Positions 12,020 to 24,228 of a stretch of DNA of 64,000 nucleotides are shown here, piece after piece. The stretch is from Paratinospora sagittata (lineage: Eukaryota; Streptophyta; Magnoliopsida; Ranunculales; Menispermaceae): NCBI GenBank assembly GCA_035771175.1, contig CM069590.1:53034024-53098023 (forward strand), in the 5' to 3' direction. The position numbers were made by a program, and so were the translations under genes. The notes beneath the pieces were generated by a model. The model was not told the DNA's origin, made no database searches, and saw nothing but the letters and a program-made list of their open reading frames with translations. Numbering within the stretch: the stretch's first letter is position 1; each line of letters begins with the position of its first letter.

Positions 12020-14189
12020 TATTTCTGAGTTATTTATCTCAATGTATGTGGTGAATGCAAATAAGGGAACTTCTATTCATTGGAATGCTGCCAGTACCAG
12101 TATGGTAGATTGAGATTTCATTGTTCAATTTGGAAATAAGTCAAGGGGTAGAAGAGGAGAGTTTCTACAGTTGGAGGTGGATTTAAAATGTGGGAGATTC
12201 TCAAGGTCAGATTCAATTGGTGGTTCTATGGAACAGAAACAATAAAAAATAAAGAAAAATCCAAATGCTCCTTGCTCACCAGCTTCGTAAGGCCAGATGA
12301 GACTTGTTATAAGGGAAGCAGAGAAGATGGTTTTTATTCTATTTATTTTTGGGTTATTGACATTTTTGGGACTAGTGTAAAATTTGAAGAGCTTGAATCT
12401 ACCAGAGTAATACACTGGGGATATCAATAATTAAACATTTTCAAGTATTAATTGTATGGGAGATGTATCTTCTGTTATTGCCTAAATTTTGTATTAGGTT
12501 ATGTTAGATAGAACTCCGCCACGGCCGGTCCCAAGCCCCGGCTAAGGGAGGAGGATTGTGTTAGCTAGCTAACGACCAGTATAAAACTTTGTTATATTAA
12601 CTATGTTGAGTTATGTTAGATGGAAGTTAGTATCTACACTGTTATTCTGAGGATAGGAGGGCACTACATCCCCCTTAGATGACCTTTTTTTTTTAATATT
12701 TGTTTAAATTCCTTTTTGTCAACAAAGTTGGAAAATACAATGTAATTTGTAAATTTTTTTTTATTAAAGCTCTCATGTATCAATATAAATTTGATTGGCT
12801 GTTTAAATCCTTTTTGTCATGAAAGTTGGTGAATATAATGTAATTTGTAATTTGCTTCTTATTAAGTCTTTCATGTATATAATTGCAGTTGTGAAATGCT
12901 CAAATAGTAAAACCCACTTGAACAACATAATGTAAGAATTGAATCTCTATTTGTTCATGCCCCTTATTATTGCTTATGTTGGAATCATTTAATTAAATGT
13001 CTTATTCTTGTATATTGGCTGCCGATTCACCTGCACGCTTCGTGCAAGGCAAATTACATCTTAATAAAGAATCTCCACTGGAGAATGTAGCCACTAAACC
13101 ACCAATCATCAAATGCTTTTGAGACTTCAAATTGCAGAAATCAACTTTCTTCATGCTATTATAGTTTTTCACATGCGTCTTAACCATCCTGTGCTGCTTT
13201 ACATGGGCATTTGCTATTTACGTAACAGAAAATCAATTAACAACCTTATAAACAGCAATTTCTTTTCTTGCTCCAATATTGCAACAAATCTATATATATG
13301 GCCACAAGGATGCCACTGTCTACATGAGTGGAGTCTAATCACAGAATTTTTTTTTTTGATATTGTCTCCTCTATAACTGCTAGAATCTTCATTAATGACC
13401 CCATCAATATTTTTACTTCTCTACCAATATTATCTCTTTGGCTATATGCCTTACACTAACAACACTACTGACATTAAAGATGCTCGACCTTTGTATTTAT
13501 CTCCGCTGGTAAAACAAATAATCTAAGCAATCGACAAAAGAAGCCCACCATTGATCAACTGTTTCATATTTTCTTAACTTTGTGACTCTTCCGTATACAT
13601 CTTTTATTAGATTGTCTTCTAAGTTCCTCAAAACGAACAATACGGCGAATAACTACAGTTTTTGATAACGACAACAAATTGACCCTCCTTTATCTTCATT
13701 GATTAGTCCCACAAGCGTGCTCCTGCACATCCGCCTGTTCCCATGTCGGTTTAATCGGGATGATTCAAGAGAAGACAAATGAGTGAGTTAATTGGAGCCC
13801 AATTCCCTCAAGTTGGGTGGCTCTTTCTTCTTTAGCTTTTGATAGAAAAAGGATGGTGTGACATATAAACATATCTTTCATGTATTGGAATGTAATACAT
13901 AGGACACGTGTAGCAAGTCTGGAAATCCAAGCTTACTCTTAAATTGGAAAATGGTAAAGTTTTGGTGACTGTCCATGTGGGAGCAAATGAAGGATAAAGA
14001 TATTGAGTGTGGGTCCCGATGGTGGAGTATTGGATATTTTTCCATTTTACTAGAATTTGTGTAGTGATAAGAACGAGCAGTGGCAAGAAGGCCCCACCAT
14101 ATATGGTCGATCTTCCTTTAAATTGTGGAAAAATCTTTACCTAAGTCATGCTAGTCTTGTGTGATCTCTGGAACTAAGGGTTGGAGCTA
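12020..14189. other. Intergenic region
   Basis: It begins with the PPR 3' UTR. A GC-richer patch at about 12510-12560 looks repeat-derived but was not identified. Two direct ~79-bp repeats lie at 12702-12780 and 12801-12878, starting GTTTAAAT and ending TCATGTAT. The final ~400 bp should carry the promoter of the gene at 14190. No other coding signal was found; short frames at 12188-12430 and 13002-13187 lack support. Confidence 0.55.
12702..12878. repeat. Direct repeat pair, ~79 bp
   Basis: 12702-12780 and 12801-12878 align end to end (GTTTAAAT..CCTTTTTGTCA, AAAGTTGG, ATGTAATTTGTAA, TCATGTAT) with scattered substitutions and small indels. Confidence 0.75.
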
Positions 14190-15146
14190 ATGGGTTCTCT
14201 AATGGCAGGTTGGGACTCACCTGTCCCAGATCCTAAAGCTGGTAATCTCACTAGGCTCTCCTAATCTCTAGTAGAACTATTTGTTACAAACTCTGAAAGA
14301 AAATTTCAATCTTTCCGTAGTTGGTAGTCTGTGAAGCAAAAGATTTCTTGAATTCTGATGGTTTCTGATTTATGGGTCTGTTCAGTGATATACCAGAGAA
14401 ACAAGTCGTTTACTAAAGGAGAAATTGATGCCTACTGGAGAGCAAAGAAGAGAACAGAAGAGGAGCATCTGAAAGCAATTTCAATTTCACAAGAAGTCCC
14501 CCAGGTCTAATATATTTTCTACTTACTTACATGCAAGCAGAAAGGACTAGGAAGCTGAATGTGTTCCGAGTTTATTAATGACACCTGGCTACTCAACTCA
14601 AACTATACAACTCCTTTGATCACCAGTTTCTAAAACGTGCAATTTAAATTTAACGATGGAGTGTTTGAATTAATTTAATGATGATTTGATCAAATAGTTT
14701 CCTTTAGGAAAAGAAAAATATTGAAAATATAACCTATTTGTTTGCTAAAGTAGAGAAAACTGATAAGCGTTGATGACAGGAAAATACAAATGAAGAAGCA
14801 GGGGGGCTTCAGAGATCAAGCTCTTTGCCTCTGACAGATAGAAAGGGGAACTTTCTGAACGTCGACTCGGAACCAGCTCTGGAAAAGCTTAAGAAGGACT
14901 GGTGCGTTAAAGAAAATATAATAATCAAGCCTATTAATTAGGATAAAATAACCAAAGTTTCAAATATTTACTGTGGTAATTTTCACCTCTTTTTTTTTTT
15001 TTTTTGGATGTCACAGGTGGACTAGGACCAACTGGGCATTTCTGAATGAGCCACCAGTTATAGCGACCGAAGGACGCACCTACAATTACAGAGCGCAGCA
15101 GTTTCCTCTCACTGCTTTGAATTCCTCAACACCAAATGCTGTTTGA
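14190..15146 (+). CDS. Uncharacterised small plant protein, 140 aa, 4 exons
   Basis: Exons are 14190-14241, 14386-14504, 14780-14901 and 15017-15146. Introns are GT-AG, phases are consistent, and the sum is 423 nt (140 residues). No exon is long enough to stand out as an open frame. The protein starts MGSLMAGWDSP (an internal Met5 is an alternative), continues VIYQRNKSFTKGEIDAYW with a charged helical stretch, has a Ser-rich segment QRSSSLPLTDRKG, and ends with WWTRTNWAFLNEPP followed by a Tyr/Gln-rich tail. I recall similar small proteins in other dicots, with a conserved SSSLPLT...WWTR.NWAFLNEPP core, but no characterised function. No signal peptide or membrane segment. The splice model rests on frame and on this recalled family pattern. 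Confidence 0.8.
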
Positions 15147-16026
15147 TTAGAGAATAAACTAAAATATATGTACTATAGGAGTTTTATGGAAGGATTAGGT
15201 GCTAGTAATACAGGTTTGGCTTGTTAGGGAAAATGTGATCCCATATGACTGCTATCCTACCCTTTACCTAAAACAGCTTGAGAAGGGAAGCATATGGTAT
15301 TGATGTGTCTGACTTTAAAATGGTTGCTTGTTAGGGGTATGAGATCTTTTTCTGGTATGTGTGTGCGTGTTTCACTGTAAAATTACAAATCAATTGAGTT
15401 TCTAATTCATGGTTTTCTTCTCCCCCCTTCTTCTCTATCACTGCATTTGAAAGTGCACTTTTCGTAATTTCACTACTGTCAAATTGTCAAAATGTCTATA
15501 ATATGTAGAAGCAAGGAAAAATAGATCAAGCTCAAGCTACTAAAGGGATCTTTCATCCGATTAGATAACATTTCATTGTATTACCATAATCTTTGTAAAA
15601 TAATGAGGGCGTTTCAAGGGGTTAAACAATAAAGCAATGAAAATATGCCAGTGAATAGCAGAGGATGGGCAAGAAAATAAATCAGAGTTTTATGGGCTTT
15701 TCCTTTATGATGGGTTCTATGTCAGGGACAAAAGAACAAAATTTACTGGCTAAATAACTGCTTGATAATGAATACAAAATTTGAAAAATATTTATTTCAT
15801 TTAACTTGACATTTATCAGTTGGTGAAACTAGGTAAGCAACCGCACCAGTTATCCTGGAATCAATCAGGACATGCTTGTATAAATCAAAATATGCACTTG
15901 ATTTCTGTAAGACATGGCCTTGCTTGGCAACCCTGGTCCCATCACTACTTTCCAGGCCTTTTGAAGACCACTTGGCAATAGGATCCAGCAGAAATTTCTC
16001 ACCAATAGAAGGACTAACAGCCTCAA
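15147..16026. other. Convergent 3' region of two genes
   Basis: The 880-bp spacer lies between the stop codon of the 140-residue gene (+) and that of the TMEM53-like gene (-). It probably holds both 3' UTRs. An open frame running through 15797-16153 on the minus strand is a wrong-frame shadow of the last TMEM53 exon. Confidence 0.5.
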
Positions 16027-18709
16027 CTACTTCACTTCCTGCCCAATTGTTGTGACGCATTCCTTTAAAAATTTGTGAAGCTCTGTTGAATATATATGTG
16101 GGAAGCTCCTGTAGTGATCTACATGGGGTGATGAGCCAAAGTTGTAGGCCCATACCTTTCTCCCCATGAACTTCTGACCTTTAATAAACATCTCCACTGA
16201 TTCAAAAGGGATGACCCTGTCAGCTGTGCTGTACAGATAGAGCTGAGGGCAAGGCTGGTTCTTTGACAGGATGGTGATGATTTTGGCTAACCTCCTGCAG
16301 CATGATTCCGAATAAAAAGCAGAAGTATATACTACTTACTGATGTTGAAAGAGCTAATTTTCACCAATTGACGATGTATATGTGTGTGTTCACACACACA
16401 CACACATAGACACACAGATTACAGATAAACAGGTTAAAATGAAAATGGATGGACAAATCACCTGTTTGCATCTGGTAACTTCAAAATAACAGAGAAGACC
16501 GTCTCCAAGACTGATAGGAGCAGAATTTCAATCAAGGGAGGCTCGTTATCATGCATGTTTGATATACTTGCATGCGTCTGGGATTCATGTCCTATGACTC
16601 CAACTGCAGGAAGAGTTGAGGAACTGCGCTTCTTCAGCAATGCAGCAGAAAATCCTGCTGCCCAGACCTATTTATGATCAAAGGGGATATGTCAATGTAC
16701 CTCCAAATCACATCGTTGAGGAATGCCAACAAGAAGCAGCTACAGAAGTCACCAAGTCCCAAACTAGTTCCAGTACTGATGAAAACTCAAGTACATTGAC
16801 TCAATAGACTCAATCATGTAACAGATCTCTGGGCGTATATTCTTGTATAGCTTCTTACCATTATAATTAATATAAGACAATTATCATTTCTAATAAAAAA
16901 AAAATCATGTAACAGATCTCATCCATTCTAAAAAAAAGTTAAAATGAAAATAAACAATATCAGATGATTATCGCCATCTGCAGTCATTTTTCTATCATAC
17001 GTTAATTGATAATAGGTTACTCTTCCGAGCTACCACATGTAATGGTCTTTATATATGTGCAAAACCATAATTGGTTTTTTCTCATTTTATCACTAATTTG
17101 GGCTATTCTTACTATTTTTCAAATATGTTCATTTTCTAACTTTATTTTCAATGTTGTAGCACAAATGTCTCCTAATCCACCACAAGACCAGCTATTCATC
17201 ACTATCATCATCGTTTTTCATCAAATCCCTATCTATAAACTCAAAAAGAAAGGAAAATAACAGGTTTGGTTACAAGAAGAAACCCTAAAAAAAATAACTG
17301 CATTGCTCAATTTTACACAGATAGAATAAAAAACTATTTCATCAACTTGCTAGGAAAACAAGAACTCAGGCACATTGCTTAGGCCGTGAAACATATGAAC
17401 ATATAAAAAGCACATGGTACACACAACTTCAGAATCAAGGAGTTTTAAAGACAAACCTTAGGGTTTATTTCAGGGTCCCCTCCTGAATCAACTACGCATC
17501 CTTTAATTTTATCCATAAAGTCACCTCGACATTGCAAATAATCAAGTATAACACCATAGCTGCATACAACCCAGAAAACATAGATATCAAATTTTTGTAA
17601 ACTATATTCTACTGTTATAAATTATACATATACTTTCAAAAGCAGCTCAAAATCAATCAGATTTTAGAAGCTTTTGAGCCTCCTCAACTTTCTCCCTGAA
17701 TGAGGAGACATTGAATTTGCATTTAGCAAATATGAGTCAGTGCACCAGAATTTGTGTCTTCTGTTTGGGTTCCTAAACATTTAATTTAGGCCTCATATGA
17801 ATATGCATGTAAAACGGATAGCAAATAAATTACGAAGATAAGAATCAGTGCTTGCAGAAAGAAAATAGTTATGTGAGACCTTCCAGCTTACACCATAGAC
17901 ACTAGAATTCTAGACATTTGAATGCAAGAACAATAGTTGCTGCTGCATTAGCAGTAACTCTGCAATTGGCTAAGCAAGAAAATGTAATTCAGAATTACAG
18001 AATAGGGATATGGATCAACATACGCGAACCAACCGGTATTGCTGAAGGTGTGGAAAAGCAAGCACCGTTCTCTTCCATCTTCCTTCGTCTCCGACAACCA
18101 CGAAACCAGCTCTTCCCCCAACGCCAAGATCCGTTTCTCCGCTCTCCTTCCCGAGTCAAACCCTAACACATCTTTCACAGGGATGACGAACCTCACGGCG
18201 TGAATTCCCCGGGAGGTATACAATTCCGCGTACCTTTTCAAATGCTTCTCCTCCGCGCCGAGCCAACCTAGCAACACCACCGTCCAAATCGGCCCTCTCT
18301 TCCCAAAAATCCCTAGGTCTCCGCCATTAACGTCTTGCGGAGCTCTGTTCCACGTGAAATACTTCTCCTTTGCATCGGCGATTGCTCCATTAGAAAGATT
18401 GTCTGAAACACGCGGAGATGAAGACAGCGAGAGAAGAAACCCCAGGGAATTCGATGCAAACGATGCCGATGATCGAGAAACAGCATTGTAACAGGAACTA
18501 GAACGATTTCTAAAGATGAAACCTTCGGAAACGTTCAGCGAAAAGGCGTTTGGAAAGAGAGTTTGCTTAGGATTTCTTGAAGAGATTGAGAAGAGATGGG
18601 GAGAAGAAATTGGCGGGATTTTGAGTTTCGAAGAATGCCTGTAGAGAACTGAACGAGAAAGATGATGATTGAGATAACTTGAGTTAAAAATCCTCACCGA
18701 AGCTTCCAT
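16027..18709 (-). CDS. TMEM53-like DUF829 protein (alpha/beta-hydrolase fold), organelle-targeted; 4 exons
   Basis: Exons in transcript order are 18709-18024, 17559-17457, 16667-16462 and 16294-16027 (or 16291-16027), giving 420 (or 419) residues. About 130 residues precede the domain and are rich in Ser/Arg and poor in acids, suggesting a plastid or mitochondrial transit peptide. The DUF829 core starts near IWTVVLLGWLGAEEKHLKRY. It has the hydrolase-like nucleophile elbow HTFSNTGWFAYG (Ser223), then YGVILDYL and DSGGDPEI, then YSTADRVIP (candidate acid) and SSPHVDHYR (candidate His). Family function is poorly defined. The last intron has tandem acceptors three bases apart. A CA/GT repeat lies in that intron near 16385-16410. 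Stop codon TAG is at 16029-16027. Divergent promoter shared with the gene at 19211. Confidence 0.88.
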
Positions 18710-19210
18710 CGCGCCAAATGAAAATTCCCAATCTAAAACGGATACAGGCTTGAAACGAATCTCGATTACAGCGCTGAAGCTACTGGTAACGTCTTATTAC
18801 GCGAGAAATGAATCAAAAATCATTCTTTTTCGTGTGAAATGGTTGAGGACCAGTGGCTTCGATTCTTTCGAATATGGAATGATGTGATGGTTATGAGTAA
18901 AAAACCTATCATTTTCGCGAAGAGTTGGATAAGGTTACGAATGTCCGGTAGTAAATTATCAGAGCTCCAGTTAATTAGAAGCACCGAAATTTCCCGGGAA
19001 AAGTTCTAGTTAAAAAAAGCTCAAGAAGAATCTGATTTTCATTTGGCTCAAAATCAGCCACAGCTGCGAGTGTAGACCAACCACAAAGTACAATTCTCTA
19101 CAGAATTCTCTACAATCATCATGTTTGTTTTTTTCTTTAGTTTATACTTGGTTTTCTCACTTGTTAACCTGATTTGTTGACGTTCTTAGGGTTTATGGTT
19201 CTAGATCTCG
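18710..19210. promoter_or_regulatory. ~500-bp bidirectional promoter region
   Basis: This separates the divergent TMEM53-like gene (-) and alpha/beta hydrolase (+). Both products carry N-terminal organelle-targeting features, so a shared promoter is plausible. No TATA box stands out on either side. Confidence 0.5.
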
Positions 19211-22200
19211 ATGCATCATCTTTCATGTGCCGTTTCACCTTCGGTTCGTCTAGAGGTATATAATCCTTATAATCCTGTGAGACGCAGCAGGTTTCTTATC
19301 CCTGCGAGGATTCATCAACAAGGTAAGCTTTCAAGTTCGATTTTCTATGTTGGATTTCGACGTGAGTTGGTGATTGATGTTCTTATTTTGTGTGTGTGTG
19401 TGTCTGTGTGTGTGTGTATTTTTTGCTGCAAAGGAAGCAAATGTGGAATGCTTAGAAGGAACTTTGCTCTGACGGGAATGGCTGCGGTTGGCGTATCCGC
19501 TCTTGGCTCTTCTTTGAGCGCTGAGCCTGTTCAAGGTCTGTTTTTATTTGTATTTGTGACGTTCTTATTGTAAACTTTCAAGATTCAGACGAGAAAAATA
19601 TTAAACTTGAAGAACAAGAAAGAGGTAGAAAGAAGAGAAACAGAGAGCTCGTTGGAGCTTCTGCAATGGAGAAGAAACAGATCTTGTTTTGGGAACTTTG
19701 CTCAATTGAATTCCATTCATTACACAGCAACTATATATACAAGATGTACAGAATGAACATGGCTCTCATAACATACCAAATATATAATAATTAACTCTTG
19801 ACACTTTATAACAAAATTGACAGCTAACTCAAACTCAACTTCCTCTGTCTTTGTTTTGAGAATCTGCACTGTATTATCTCCAACACTTATGGTTCTATTT
19901 GTCCTCAAATTGGGAATTTGTGGGATTTTAGTGGTTTACAAAATACATTTCCTTGCTTACTTTGGGTTATTTATTAGTACATTTCAGCTGTTGGTCTTGG
20001 GGACCTTTGCTTGATTGCACAACACAGTTATATTTCTTGGAGATGCGGACTTCATAGGGCCCTTTGATTTATTTGTCAATTCAATTCAAAGGATTGAATG
20101 TTTTGATCTCTGAAAGATATAGGACTCCGTTGGGTCTCATATGTACTCTTTCCTTTTCACGTTACAAACGCATTTTTGAACATTTTATGAGATTTTTATG
20201 TATGACTTATGAAGTCGGAATCAAAATTGTAGTGCTCCTTGAGTCTTGCAGAATAAGATCTCCAATTTGTTTGGGAATGACAAATTTGATAGTGGAAAAA
20301 GTGATGGTACACTTTGTGGACATGGGAATTTGCTGAACCACATAAAAATGTTGTCTCTTTTATTTTCTGTTTTGCATGTGTTTTCTGCGTGTGCTTTGCG
20401 ATTACCAATTTTTCTTATGTGACTACGAGACATGACTAATATGATTGTAATTTTTAGGGATTGAGAGATTACAATTCAAGCCAGAGGGCTACAATTTTTG
20501 GACATGGAGAGGCCACAAAATACATTATGTAGAACAAGGGGAGGGAATTCCCATTGTCCTCATCCATGGGTTTGGTGCTTCAGCATTTCATTGGAGGTTT
20601 GTTCTGCCTTATCGAGATTCACAATGATAACTTTCATCTGTATAGTCTTTGTTGAGGATTGTACTATATAAAGTACGTAATGGTTGGGATGCTTAGAATC
20701 CTCTAGCTGCATCGTAGGCATTGTATTTAAAAATTATATAAAATTATAAAGTACATTTTAGTTCTATTTGATTCTCCTGGAATGTATAATGAAATTGCAT
20801 TTCTTTGCAATGCAAGCAGATATAACATACCTGAGTTGGCTAAAACGTATAAAGTTTATGCTCTAGACTTGCTGGGATTTGGCTGGAGTGATAAAGCAAT
20901 CATTGATTATGATGCCACGGTATGGAGGGACCAGGTAGTGGATTTTTTGAAGGAAATAGTGAAAGAACCAGCAATTTTAGTAGGAAACAGGTAAAAAGTT
21001 AATAGTATATTTGGTCATTAATAACTCTCTGTTGTCTCATTCCATTGATGCCTCTACAAACAAAATCTGCTTGAGTTTTACTCTTCCTATGAGGTGTCTT
21101 TATTTTGTGAAAACTAGCAAGATGAGAATTTAGTCAGCTTAGTGATTTACAGTTATGTCCTTTAGAAACATTAACATCTGACTGGGGAAACTTTCATGCA
21201 TGTTTTGTAATAGGAAAGAGTATTTAAGTACACTTTAACTCATATTATATAAAGGACGGAGGATACCTCTGTAATATTGTAGAAGTTATTTCTCACTAAA
21301 AATGCTCTAGACCCAATATGGTCTGACCCCTCCCCAAGACCCCGCTTATGTGGGAGCTTCTTGCACCGGGCTACCTTTTTTTTTATTTCTCACTAAAAAA
21401 ATCTTCGTACTGTTAGGATCATCCTGGAGACCACTTTTGTTTTTCTGGAAAAGATTGAAGGAATATGATGAGGGGACTCAGTTATTAAACTCAGTTGGTG
21501 TACTCTCACCGATTTTAAATGGTCCTTTTTTTCTTATCCCCTAGATATTAAATAACCAAGAGGCATAGTGAAGACTATTAAACTATTTACGAGAGGAATA
21601 TTCAACTCCATTAAGTTCATCTATATGAATATGAAAAATTTACTTGATTATATTAAAACAATTAGAAATGACACTAGATGAATTTGATGGATTTATGCAG
21701 ATTGTTTTCATGATCTTTGTCTCATTGCTTTGCTGATTGTTTTATGCCCTCACGTGTGCCTAATATTCCCGTTGGAGAAATAAGACTAAAAACTTTTCAT
21801 CTTCTGCCTTATCAAAGAGTAGTTCCTGAAAACCCATGTATCAGTTAATCCCTTTAAAAATGCTTACCTTACTTTGTCCTAGTTTTTCTAGAGCATTTTC
21901 TTTGAAGCAATACAATGATGCAGAAATCTGACTGTTTTAATTTTCAGTCTTGGGGGATTTACTGCTCTGGTTTCAGCTGCAGACTTGCCTGAGCAAGTGG
22001 TTGGGGTTGCATTACTGAATTCTGCAGGACAGTTTGGAAATGCAAGTGTAAATGCTGAGAACAGCACAGAGGAAAATGCCTTGCAGAAGTTTCTCTTTAG
22101 GCCACTGAAGGAAGTTTTTCAGCGCATAGCTCTTGGATTTCTTTTCTGGCAAGCAAAGCAACCAGCCCGCATTGAATCAGTTTTAAAAAGTGTATGCTTC

Positions 22201-22812
22201 TTACTTTCAACTCTTACTAGAGCTTTCTTCCTTTTTAATCTTAATGTGAAATATGTTATGACCACTGAAAAGCAAGGTGCTGCATGAGTTTGGGGCCGGC
22301 TGTTTTGAGTAATGAGCGGATTGTTTGATAATTCAGGTGTATATAAATACATCTAATGTCGATGATTATCTGGTAGAATCAATAACAAGCCCGGCAAGGG
22401 ACCCCAATGCCAGAGAAGTTTATTATAGGTAGCTATCCGCTCCTTTTAACTTTGATTATGAAGTATAAGATATCAGTTTCCTATTCTTGTAGCTAATGAC
22501 ACTTGCTTCATTGATGCCTACAGATTAATGACTCAATTTATGATGAATCAAACCAAGTACACACTTGACAGCGTATTAAGCAGACTTAATTGCCCGCTAT
22601 TGTTGCTCTGGGGAGAGTTGGACCCTTGGGTGGGGGCTGCTAAGGCTAATCGAATCAAAGAGTTTTATCCAAATACTTCTCTTGTGAATATACAAGCAGG
22701 ACACTGTCCACACGATGAAGTGCCAGAGATTGTCAATTCAGCCATTATTGATTGGATATCATCCTTGAAGCTGGATGCTTCCATCGAAACTCCTACTGTT
22801 ATGGAAGTATGA
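19211..22812 (+). CDS. Chloroplast alpha/beta hydrolase (At4g36530-like); 7 exons
   Basis: Exons are 19211-19322, 19434-19535, 20458-20596, 20820-20990, 21948-22191, 22337-22428 and 22524-22812, all GT-AG, 1149 nt, 382 residues. It is a serine hydrolase-fold protein related to the pheophytinase-like plant group; its substrate is unknown. The first ~40 residues look like a plastid transit peptide. They are followed by MLRRNFALTGMAAVGVSAL, a twin-arginine pair plus hydrophobic stretch. The oxyanion motif is IHGFGAS, the nucleophile elbow GNSLGG (Ser175, codon split by intron 4), the acid GELDPW (Asp320) and the base AGHCPHDE (His347), so the triad is complete. Intron 1 has a GT repeat, intron 2 a solo LTR, intron 4 a SINE-like insertion. 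The closest match from memory is Arabidopsis At4g36530. Confidence 0.92.
19569..19885 (-). mobile_element. Solo LTR (317 bp) in intron 2 of the alpha/beta hydrolase
   Basis: The segment starts TG and ends CA and is flanked by a perfect 5-bp duplication CTTAT (19564-19568 and 19886-19890). Read on the minus strand it begins TGTTGGAGATAAT and has a TATA-like TGTATATATAG, matching a copia-type LTR. There is no internal region or second LTR, so it is a solo LTR left by LTR-LTR recombination. It sits antisense within the intron. Confidence 0.88.
21303..21382 (-). mobile_element. SINE-like (Au-type head) short insertion with 17-bp target duplication
   Basis: Read on the minus strand the core is GGTAGCCCGGTGCAAGAAGC followed by CTCCC and a GGTC...GGGTCTA stretch, which resembles the 5' tRNA-related head of plant Au-type SINEs. 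On the plus strand the element ends in a run of nine T. A perfect 17-bp direct repeat (TTATTTCTCACTAAAAA) flanks it at 21286-21302 and 21383-21399. Only about 80 bp is present, so it is truncated. Confidence 0.75.
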
Positions 22813-24014
22813 CAAGGTGCTGTAGTTTTATAGCCATGTCTGGATCTGAATTGTATTCTTAGTGTAATGGGAAATGTTGTATCTGATTGTTTTACATTTT
22901 GAAGGAAATATTGTATACTTAATTGTGGAGAATAAGAAGATATTGCATGACACGAATTTAAAGCGCTCCGTCTTGAGGACTTCATTACATTGTATCTTTC
23001 TTCAATGACCTTGCTGTAGGATTATCTGTTTGTCCAATATAGGCTTATAGCTTGTTCATGATCTTGCAGTTACAGTTACTTTCTGGTCAGCAGGCAAAGC
23101 AAACATGGCTTAAAATGAAGTAGTTGGTAGTTCTAAACAAGACTTAAATACAAGACCTACAAAATCAAGACTCTAAATCTCCACCTTTCGTTAAAAACTA
23201 CTAGAAAAGCTATAGCTTGTAAGATGAAGTCCAACAAAGAAGGGTTAGGATTCAAGTCTCCTTAGTATCTCAAAAGAGGTAAGGAGCAAGTGTTGGTGTT
23301 ATTAACGAATAACCCTGTGGCTTTGGGCCTTTGTTCCCCTCTGTTACTTTTTTTTTATTTTTTATTTATTTTTTAGAAGCTTTATTACTAGTTTTGACTG
23401 CCTATTATTGTCATATTTCTTTGACTCCGTCTTGAGTGTTTAAATGTATAGACTCCAATAAAAATATTATAAAATGACCAAAAAAAAAAAAGATACATGA
23501 TGTAGCATTGATTTATAGACGCTTTTCAAAATTTTTTCTTTAGGTCGGCCAAGATTTTTGTCTTACTAATTCCTTTGGAAAATGGTCACAAACGTCCTTA
23601 GACATCGTTGACCAACATATTGAGGGGTATGTCTCTTTAATTTGGTTTTAAATTCGCAACCTCAGAGTTAGGAGCAAGCACCTCCAACTTTTGAGCTGAC
23701 CTTTTTTTATCAATATTTATCATCCCTATACATGTTATTCTCACTAATAATTTTGTTCCACGATTAATCGAACATAAGGCCAAATCATATAATGGCAATG
23801 CATGATTGTATACAGATCCATATAATTAAAAAAAAACATGAGTTAATCTCATGACTATTGTAGTTTTGCCTAAAAGCTGGAATTAATGCCAATATCATCT
23901 AATTTGGGAAAAAAAGAGTGAGTACTGGCCCTACTAGTACTGGGGTTGGCGTTTTCTTTCAATTCCAACATTTTGCTTTTCTGATTTACCAGCATATGTT
24001 CTTCTGTTCCAGCG
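22813..24014. other. Intergenic region before the reductase array
   Basis: It includes the hydrolase 3' UTR and, near its right end, the promoter of reductase locus 1. T/A runs at about 23348-23375 and 23480-23490. No gene or clear repeat was recognised. Confidence 0.55.
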
Positions 24015-24196
24015 ATGGGAAATAGCAAAATCTTGGTAATAGGAGCAACGGGAAATATAGGGTACGAACTGGCCAAGGCGAGCCTCGAGTCGAGTCATCC
24101 TACCTATGCTCTCGTAAGGGACACTGCTTTTTCTCATCCCGAGAAGTCGCAGAAACTCCAAAAGCTAGCTAACGCTGGAGCAAAACTCCTCAAGGT

Positions 24197-24228
<32 letters not shown>

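Noticed and set aside
12125..12430. Overlapping open frames on both strands downstream of the PPR gene
   Set aside because: No recognisable motif; likely 3' UTR and intergenic chance frames.
13002..13187. 61-codon minus-strand frame
   Set aside because: No similarity recognised, and no plausible splice partners nearby.
15797..16153. 118-codon minus-strand frame
   Set aside because: Different frame from the true last exon of the TMEM53-like gene, which ends at 16027; family motifs SSPHVDHYR are read only in the other frame.
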